Assembly: GCA_937894585.1 (NCBI GenBank) | Contig: CALBGO010000040.1 | Span: 1-7,664, forward strand | DNA length: 7,664 nt | Reading direction: 5' to 3' | Source of the DNA: an uncultured Eubacterium sp. | Lineage (GTDB): Bacteria > Bacillota > Clostridia > Peptostreptococcales > Anaerovoracaceae | In this document: positions 1 to 4,583 of the stretch, piece after piece | Layout of the letters: each line of letters starts with the position of its first letter | Position numbering within the stretch: the first letter of the stretch is position 1 | Made by a program: the position numbers and the translations under genes | Notes under the pieces: generated by a model | Told to the model about the DNA's origin: nothing | Seen by the model: the letters and a program-made list of their open reading frames with translations, nothing else | Database searches by the model: none

Positions 1-30
1 GTTAGCCAGCGAGTTTCATGACGCATTGGT

Positions 31-47
31 GCCTTTCGCAGAAAGGC
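31..47 (+). promoter_or_regulatory. Hairpin covering the sstT ribosome binding site
   Basis: GCCTTTC (31-37) and GAAAGGC (41-47) are perfect 7-bp complements around a GCA loop, with a possible extra U-G pair outside (30/48). The 3' arm contains most of the Shine-Dalgarno sequence of sstT (AAAGGCGG, 42-49). Folding would hide the ribosome binding site. The complementarity is seen directly; a regulatory role is inference. The leader upstream is cut off by the window edge, so I cannot tell whether this is the end of a larger riboswitch. Confidence 0.45.
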
Positions 48-58
48 GGAATATATAT

Positions 59-1276
59 ATGAAAGAACTGTTAAAGGTATGGAACAGTATCAGCCTTGTT
101 AAACAGATTATTATCGGTCTTGCAATCGGTATTGTTTTAGCGCTGACTGTTCCTGACAAGGTTTCCGGAATTACGATTTTCGGAGATTTATTTGTAGGCG
201 CTCTCAAAGGTGTTGCGCCTGTACTGGTATTCTTTCTGGTTATGTCTGCAATTTCAGGTCATAAATCCGGACAGAAAACCAATATGAAGCATATTATCGG
301 ACTTTATCTTCTGGCCACATTTCTGGCGGGCACCGTTGCGGTTATTGCAAGTTTTGTGTTTAAGCTGGAGCTGGTACTGGCAACAGACGGCGGTGATATT
401 GCGCCTCCGGGCGGTATTTTAGAAGTGCTGAAAAATCTGATTTTCAGCGTAGTAGCAAATCCTGTAGATGCGCTGCTGAACGCAAACTATATCGGTATTC
501 TGACCTGGTCTATTATGCTGGGAATTGCTCTGCGCCATTCGGGAGAAGGCACGAAGAATTTCCTTTCCGATATTGCGGAAGCTGTTTCTCAGGTTGTAAG
601 ATGGGTAATCAGATGCGCACCTCTGGGTGTAATGGGTCTTGTATTTAATGCCATTGCCACAAGCGGAATCAAGACTCTCTTGGGATACGGACAGCTGATT
701 CTGCTGCTGGTGGGAACGATGCTTTTCACAGCGCTGGTTGTAAACCCGATTATCGTATTCCTGACAATCAGAGAAAACCCTTATCCGCTGGTTTTGAAGT
801 GTCTGAAGGACAGCGGCATTACCGCTTTCTTTACAAGAAGTTCCGCTGCCAATATCCCTGTCAATATGAAGCTTTGTGAAGAACTGGGACTGGATAAGGA
901 TACTTATTCCATTTCGATTCCGCTGGGCGCCACTATCAATATGGGCGGCGCGGCAATTACCATTTCCATTCTGACTTTGGCTGCTGCAAATACTCTGGGA
1001 GTAGATGTGGATTTCGGTTCCGCCGTTCTTCTCTGCGTGCTGTCTGCAATCAGCGCCTGCGGCGCTTCCGGTGTTGCGGGAGGGTCCCTGCTTTTGATTC
1101 CGCTGGCATGCTCCCTGTTCGGAATTCCTAACGATACTGCTATGCTGGTTGCCGGCGTCGGATTTATCGTAGGCGTAATTCAGGATTCCTGTGAAACAGC
1201 CTTGAATTCCTCCACCGATGTACTCTTTACTGCGGCAGCCGATATCGCGGCAAAGAAAAAGACAAAACTGAAATAG
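59..1276 (+). CDS. sstT: Serine/threonine:Na+ symporter SstT
   Basis: This is a 405-residue inner-membrane transporter of the dicarboxylate/amino acid:cation symporter (DAACS, GltPh-like) family. SstT imports L-serine and L-threonine with sodium. The sequence closely resembles E. coli SstT as I remember it along its whole length. Visible signatures are the conserved SLVKQI start (residues 12-17), TRSSAANIP in the first re-entrant hairpin (259-267), the ATINMGGA sodium/substrate motif (291-298), the glycine-rich tip GASGVAGGS of the second hairpin (335-343), and DSCETALNSSTDV in the last substrate-binding helix (376-388). Hydrophobic stretches cover most of the rest. I chose ATG 59 over the in-frame TTG at 26 because AAAGGCGG (42-49) lies 9 bases before it, and family members begin close to this point. 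Length is normal and no frame damage is seen. The promoter must lie left of the window. A stable stem follows the stop, so the gene is probably transcribed alone. Confidence 0.95.
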   Translation: MKELLKVWNSISLVKQIIIGLAIGIVLALTVPDKVSGITIFGDLFVGALKGVAPVLVFFLVMSAISGHKSGQKTNMKHIIGLYLLATFLAGTVAVIASFVFKLELVLATDGGDIAPPGGILEVLKNLIFSVVANPVDALLNANYIGILTWSIMLGIALRHSGEGTKNFLSDIAEAVSQVVRWVIRCAPLGVMGLVFNAIATSGIKTLLGYGQLILLLVGTMLFTALVVNPIIVFLTIRENPYPLVLKCLKDSGITAFFTRSSAANIPVNMKLCEELGLDKDTYSISIPLGATINMGGAAITISILTLAAANTLGVDVDFGSAVLLCVLSAISACGASGVAGGSLLLIPLACSLFGIPNDTAMLVAGVGFIVGVIQDSCETALNSSTDVLFTAAADIAAKKKTKLK

Positions 1277-1283
1277 TCTTTTC

Positions 1284-1328
1284 CAAGCTGATTGTGCGTG
1301 GGATTTACTTCCGGGCACAATCAGCTTG
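1284..1328 (+). terminator. Stem-loop after sstT, probable Rho-independent terminator
   Basis: A perfect 14-bp stem (1284-1297 with 1315-1328) encloses a 17-base loop and begins 7 bases after the sstT stop. The downstream T stretch is weak and slightly displaced (GTTTTG at 1333-1338), so termination may be incomplete. Some transcripts could read into ogt, which has no obvious promoter of its own in the 136 bases before it. Confidence 0.6.
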
Positions 1329-1464
1329 CTGTCGTTTTGATGACTTCGGTTTCTTCTGCCCGCCGGAGACTGCTTCGGGAGTTTAAGCAGGCGCAGAGAA
1401 AAACAGAAGGAGCGGAAAAAAGGAGCATGAAAAAGTGAAATCGGCTATAAAGGAGGTACTGTCG

Positions 1465-1989
1465 ATGATTTATACTTATCATTATGATTCACCGTTAGGC
1501 AGCATTACCATGGCAGGAAGCGAAACAGCGCTTACAGGTCTTTGGTTTGACGGACAAAAGTATTTCGGAAGCAGTCTTTCCGCAGGAGAATACGAAGAAC
1601 AAATGATTTCTGTTTTCGAACAGGCGATCGACTGGCTGGATACTTATTTCAGCGGGGAAAATCCGGGCTTTCTGCCGGCGCTTTCGATAGAAACCACGCC
1701 TTTTAGGAAAGCCGTATGGGAGATTCTCCTTGGGATTCCTTACGGAAAAACCATGACATACGGTGAAATTGCAGACAGAATCGCAAAAGAAAGAGGTCTT
1801 TGCACAATGTCTGCGCAGGCTGTGGGCGGCGCTGTAGGCCATAATCCTTTTACTCTGATGATCCCCTGTCATCGCGTTGTGGGTGCAAAGGGCAGTTTGA
1901 CCGGCTATGCCGGCGGTATTGAAAGAAAGCTTCGGCTTTTGGAGCTGGAAAAGGCGGATTTAAGCTCTTTCTCCATTCCGAGAAGGTAA
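1465..1989 (+). CDS. ogt: Methylated-DNA--protein-cysteine methyltransferase (Ogt)
   Basis: This 174-residue cytoplasmic suicide repair protein moves alkyl groups from O6-alkylguanine (and O4-alkylthymine) in DNA to its own cysteine. The acceptor is Cys135 in IPCHRVVG (133-140). It is preceded by the asparagine hinge region AQAVGGAVGHN (118-127 area) and by the DNA-binding helix-turn-helix segment TPFRKAVWEILLGIPYGKTMTYGEIA (78-103 area). The family's GSLTGYAGGIERK stretch follows (143-155). The N-terminal domain MIYTYHYDSPLGSIT matches Ogt-type proteins. The arginine-finger position of human MGMT is Gln119 here; I recall this as common in clostridial Ogt. ATG 1465 has an excellent site, AAAGGAGG at 1449-1456, 8 bases upstream. 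An in-frame GTG at 1435 also has AAAGGAG 9 bases before it and would add ten residues. No Ada-type regulatory domain is present. Length is normal. Confidence 0.94.
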   Translation: MIYTYHYDSPLGSITMAGSETALTGLWFDGQKYFGSSLSAGEYEEQMISVFEQAIDWLDTYFSGENPGFLPALSIETTPFRKAVWEILLGIPYGKTMTYGEIADRIAKERGLCTMSAQAVGGAVGHNPFTLMIPCHRVVGAKGSLTGYAGGIERKLRLLELEKADLSSFSIPRR

Positions 1990-2094
1990 TGAGGTTTCTT
2001 TCTTTTAAGCAGTTTTTATATCCTGCCGGAAATATCTGCAGACGGTAGCTTTAAGTTTTGGAGAGCTGCCGAAAATACTTTCGGTATATATTGA

Positions 2095-2140
2095 AAACGC
2101 CCTCGGCATACCTCTGAAAAGAGGTGCGACGGGGGCGTTT
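2095..2140. terminator. Stem-loop between convergent genes, probable bidirectional terminator
   Basis: An 11-bp outer stem (2095-2105 with 2130-2140, one G-U pair) carries a small internal loop and a 6-bp inner stem ACCTCT/AGAGGT (2110-2115 with 2120-2125) capped by GAAA. It stands between the ends of ogt (+) and the lipoprotein gene (-). Short T runs flank it on both strands: GTTT followed by TATTTT on plus, and GTTTTC on minus. It is likely to end transcripts from both sides. Confidence 0.7.
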
Positions 2141-2174
2141 CGCTGTATTTTGTCTGCGATTTTTATATACGGTT

Positions 2175-3584
2175 TTATGATTCGATTTCTTCATGCTCCT
2201 GATTCATCATAAATGTAAGAATTGTGCCGGTATAGCGTTCCAGCCTGTCCTCGTTTACGGATACATTGATGATATTGCACTTCGGATTCTTTTCATAAAT
2301 ATAAGTGGTGTTTGCAGCGGGTACGCAGTCTTTTAGCTCCATATCTTTTCCGCTGTACTGATTAAAGGCGTCGGAAACTTCTTTTATAAACTCCGAGTCG
2401 GGATCGGAAGTCCAGCCTTTTTGAGAAGCTGTTTTTTTATAAGAGGTATCCGCAAGACCGCAGATAATCTGATACTGCTTGTCGATTTCCGTAAGGCTCA
2501 GTTCCGTTAAACTGTCTGCCGACGCGAGAATTACAAGACCTGTGTCTGCAGTTTTGACTGAACCGATGCTGCTGAGAGAAATCAGGTTTTCCTCTTCATC
2601 TCTGAAATATACGCCGTCAATAAGAGTATACAGCAGGCTGACTGTCTGATTGAGACTTTCTTCGGTCATAACGCGGTCGGGAAGAGGAACCTCTTCATAG
2701 GTATAGGTTACCTCAGGATAGTTTTCCAGATAATCTTCGTTAAAGTTTTCTATTGCTGTCTGCATTCTGGCTTCAAACTTGTCAAAATCGTCTTCGTCGA
2801 TAACGACTGTTGCTTCTGCCGACTTGGGATAAGTTGCGGCATTGCTGCCGCCTTTGACATTCGCCAGCTCGTAAATCAGCGCATTGGTTTTGAAATATGC
2901 CAAAAGATCTCCGATTTCTTTTACAGGATTTGGATAGGACGATATCTTTGCATCGGGAACACCGCCGGGAAGGCCTTTGATTCTGATTCTGTAGGCTGCA
3001 TCTTTTGAAGGGGCGGTATAAGCGGTAGGTGAGGTGAAACGGTAGACTGATTTTGCACCGGTGGCGGCAGACCACATATTGCCGGAACCGCTTCCCAGGC
3101 AGAATACATTGGTCTGATCCGTAAAATATTTGCTGTTGATTTTTTTGATGCCGGAGAAATCATGTCCTTCTTCCGCGGTGAAGATAACAGTCAGTTTACC
3201 TGTGTTTTCATTGTTTTTTACAAGATACAGGGCGCAGGCGACAGGGTCTATGGAAGTTTTGAAGCGGACGGGATCATAAGAGCAGATGATAACTGTAGGA
3301 TCAGCTTTCTTATATGCTTTGCCGGCTTTGACGCTCATGATTACATTATTGTAACCATCCGTCGTATAGTCGATGCCTTTTGCTTTTGCCCAGCTACAGA
3401 GATAATCGCGGATAGCTTCCGTGGAAGTCAGTGTTTCTGCGGAATCCTGCAAATCAGTCTGATAGGCTGTAACCTTCTCGTCTATTTTTGAGGAAAGGTC
3501 TTCTTCCTCTTCAGAACATCCTGTAAGTATCAGAGATGAACCGATGAGGGAAAATGCAAGTAATAAAGTCAGGAATTTCTTCAT
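2175..3584 (-). CDS. PepD/M20-like lipoprotein, probably catalytically inactive
   Basis: This 469-residue predicted surface lipoprotein starts with Lys-Lys, a hydrophobic segment and the lipobox LTGC (Cys23 lipidated), followed by an acidic SEEEED linker. The mature part resembles the PepD (aminoacyl-histidine dipeptidase, M20C) fold. It has an N-terminal catalytic-like segment (about 52-180), a lid-like insertion with GLPGG (204-208) matching PepD GLxGGHSG, GGSNAATYPKSA (245-256) matching GGSKxNAIPREA, and a C-terminal stretch GWTSDPDSEFIKEVSDAF (390-407) matching GWxxNPDSxLxxxxxxxY. Asp104, Asp113 and Glu138-Glu139 survive, but the HxD histidine is Ser102, the ligand after LxNLD is lost (LGSGSG, 163-168), and the C-terminal catalytic histidine motif is NEDR (444-447). 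Activity is therefore doubtful; a binding or scaffold role is inference. ATG 3584 is chosen because AAAGGAG lies 7 bases before it; the upstream in-frame TTG at 3590 would be too close. The family assignment rests on remembered motif patterns, not an alignment. Confidence 0.72.
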   Translation of the reverse strand: MKKFLTLLLAFSLIGSSLILTGCSEEEEDLSSKIDEKVTAYQTDLQDSAETLTSTEAIRDYLCSWAKAKGIDYTTDGYNNVIMSVKAGKAYKKADPTVIICSYDPVRFKTSIDPVACALYLVKNNENTGKLTVIFTAEEGHDFSGIKKINSKYFTDQTNVFCLGSGSGNMWSAATGAKSVYRFTSPTAYTAPSKDAAYRIRIKGLPGGVPDAKISSYPNPVKEIGDLLAYFKTNALIYELANVKGGSNAATYPKSAEATVVIDEDDFDKFEARMQTAIENFNEDYLENYPEVTYTYEEVPLPDRVMTEESLNQTVSLLYTLIDGVYFRDEEENLISLSSIGSVKTADTGLVILASADSLTELSLTEIDKQYQIICGLADTSYKKTASQKGWTSDPDSEFIKEVSDAFNQYSGKDMELKDCVPAANTTYIYEKNPKCNIINVSVNEDRLERYTGTILTFMMNQEHEEIES

Positions 3585-3639
3585 TGCCAATCTCCTTTTG
3601 TAAATATCATGTAAATTTTATCTTTTTTTGAAATATCCA

Positions 3640-3668
3640 TTTATTTTACATAAAAAATAATATATAAT
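3640..3668 (+). promoter_or_regulatory. Possible promoter of the acetyltransferase gene
   Basis: A perfect -10 hexamer TATAAT (3663-3668) lies in the AT-rich gap between the divergent genes. The hexamer 17 bases upstream is only TTTATT (3640-3645), a weak -35 match. The predicted transcript would start near 3675 and carry a leader of about 70 bases before ATG 3748. The whole gap is AT-rich, so chance matches are likely. A 7-bp inverted repeat (ATGTAAA 3609-3615 / TTTACAT 3645-3651) lies close by and overlaps the -35 position; its role is unknown. Confidence 0.35.
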
Positions 3669-3747
3669 GATACCATAAATGTGGGGGAATTAGTAGTTTT
3701 TTTACAAAACTTCACATAATCTTAAGAAATGAACGGGAGATAAGGAT

Positions 3748-4284
3748 ATGGAATCTAAGAACCTGATTATCAGACCGACGGTCTTTGATGATTGTGCGCT
3801 TTTTGCGGAATGGGAGAATCAGCCGAATGTAACGGAATTTTTTACAATCGACGAGGGAAGAACCTATGAGGAGATAGTGACTGAATTCGTAAGATATAAT
3901 CTGGATCCTTCCAAGCTGCAGTTTACCATTACACTGAAACCGGAAGATAAGCCCATCGGTAAGATTTATATTTCCAGAATCAACAGACACGAGGATTCTA
4001 TGGATATCACAAGGGTTTACATTGCAGATACCGAAAACAGAGGTAAGGGATACGGAGAAGAAGCGCTGCGTCTGGTTTTAGAGTATGCTTTTATCAATCT
4101 GCATATGGAAAGGGTTACTATTGATCACTTCGAGGGAAACAAGATTGCAGCTGCTCTCTATGAAAAAATCGGTTTTAAAAATGAAGGGCTGCTTCGTCAT
4201 GCCGGAAAGAAAAACGGCAAGTATGTGAACTTGCAGCTGAAATCCATGCTGAGAGCGGAGTATTACGATAAGTGCCATAAATAG
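3748..4284 (+). CDS. GNAT family N-acetyltransferase (RimJ/RimL-like)
   Basis: This 178-residue cytoplasmic protein has the GNAT fold, which moves an acetyl group from acetyl-CoA to an amine. The start LIIRPTVFDDC (6-16) is the usual first strand and turn of the RimJ/RimL-type branch. A central strand ITRVYIADTENRGKGYGEEAL (about 87-107) holds the pyrophosphate-binding motif R98-G-K-G-Y-G103. Motif B follows with N131 KIAAALYEKIGFKNEG (131-147), including the conserved Tyr138. The C-terminal LLRHAGKKNGKYVNLQLKSMLRAEY (148-172) is also typical of this branch. The substrate cannot be read from the sequence; ribosomal protein N-termini, antibiotics, polyamines and small amines are all possible. 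ATG 3748 has GGGAG (3735-3739) 8 bases upstream. It is transcribed away from the lipoprotein gene, and a terminator-like stem about 135 bases after its stop separates it from nrdD. Confidence 0.88.
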   Translation: MESKNLIIRPTVFDDCALFAEWENQPNVTEFFTIDEGRTYEEIVTEFVRYNLDPSKLQFTITLKPEDKPIGKIYISRINRHEDSMDITRVYIADTENRGKGYGEEALRLVLEYAFINLHMERVTIDHFEGNKIAAALYEKIGFKNEGLLRHAGKKNGKYVNLQLKSMLRAEYYDKCHK

Positions 4285-4419
4285 TTTTTTTCTAAGGGAA
4301 GACGCCTTTGGCGAAACTTTCGCAGGATACCTGCTTCATATCAGAAAGGTGGCTTTGTGAATCGGGTGTAAGCGGAGAATCGATAAAAGAGAATCGGCAA
4401 AACAGTATAGATGTTTCAA
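4285..4419. other. Gene-free segment with short repeats and inverted repeats
   Basis: No gene is supported here. The segment holds a 5-bp hairpin GCAGG-ATA-CCTGC (4322-4334), the near-palindrome GCGAAACTTTCGC (4311-4323), a repeated GAGAATCG (4375-4382 and 4389-4396), and ATCGGGTG at 4361-4368 that recurs in the terminator loop and arm (4443-4450). The sequence looks more structured than random spacer, but I recognise no known riboswitch or small RNA class. Confidence 0.4.
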
Positions 4420-4475
4420 ATCCTGCACAGGTGCGGCAAAGGATCGGGTGCAGGATATTTTTGTGAGTTTTTTTT
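4420..4475 (+). terminator. Rho-independent terminator upstream of nrdD
   Basis: A perfect 9-bp stem ATCCTGCAC / GTGCAGGAT (4420-4428 with 4448-4456) has a 19-base loop and is followed by ATTTTTG (4457-4463) and an 8-T run at 4468-4475. It lies before the nrdD promoter, so it most simply ends transcripts from the acetyltransferase gene. The region 4285-4419 before it contains no gene I can support. Confidence 0.7.
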
Positions 4476-4496
4476 CGGATGATTGTTTGATTTCTG

Positions 4497-4526
4497 TTGA
4501 CCGGTGGTAAGTAATTATAGTATAAT
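4497..4526 (+). promoter_or_regulatory. Sigma-A-type promoter of nrdDG
   Basis: TTGACC (4497-4502) and TATAAT (4521-4526) are separated by 18 bases. The -35 matches the consensus at 5 of 6 positions and the -10 is perfect. The start site is predicted near 4533, giving a leader of about 50 bases. The -10 lies inside the upstream NrdR-box-like site. A second TATAAT at 4541-4546 has no acceptable -35. Confidence 0.75.
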
Positions 4527-4532
4527 TTGTAC
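4517..4532 (+). promoter_or_regulatory. NrdR box 1, degenerate, over the -10
   Basis: ATAGTATAATTTGTAC begins exactly 32 bases before box 2, which is three helical turns and the usual spacing of tandem NrdR boxes. It matches the consensus at about 10 of 16 positions, mostly in its TATA core and right half. It overlaps the -10 hexamer, so the match is partly forced by the promoter. The phasing with box 2 is the main support. Confidence 0.55.
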
Positions 4533-4548
4533 GAAGATTTTATAATGA

Positions 4549-4564
4549 ATACTATATATTGTGG
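4549..4564 (+). promoter_or_regulatory. NrdR box 2 (operator of nrdDG)
   Basis: ATACTATATATTGTGG matches the known NrdR consensus (acaCwAtATaTwGtgt) at 14 of 16 positions, with the C...G core intact. NrdR is a zinc/ATP-cone repressor of ribonucleotide reductase operons that senses the ATP/dATP balance. The site falls just after the predicted transcription start and 20 bases before ATG 4584. The nrdR gene itself is not in this window. Confidence 0.8.
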
Positions 4565-4583
4565 ATTTGGAGGGGCGTAATCA

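Noticed and set aside
419..1318. Long minus-strand frame opposite sstT (299 codons)
   Set aside because: It lies antisense to a clearly conserved transporter, its translation is low-complexity and Gln/Ser/Asn-rich with no family resemblance, and it runs into the terminator stem.
2044..2084. Two overlapping small hairpins after ogt (GGTAGCT/AGCTGCC and CCGAAA/TTTCGG)
   Set aside because: They share only two bases, lie downstream of the coding region with no gene to control on that strand, and are easily explained by chance next to the real terminator.
3591..3660. Promoter for the minus-strand lipoprotein gene
   Set aside because: TAAAAT-like hexamers exist on the minus strand (for example 3615-3620) but none has an acceptable -35 at 16-18 bases, and the AT-rich sequence makes chance matches likely.
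4285..4475. Cobalamin, T-box or cyclic-di-GMP riboswitch before nrdD
   Set aside because: The conserved cores of these classes as I know them are absent, although a structured segment with a terminator is present.
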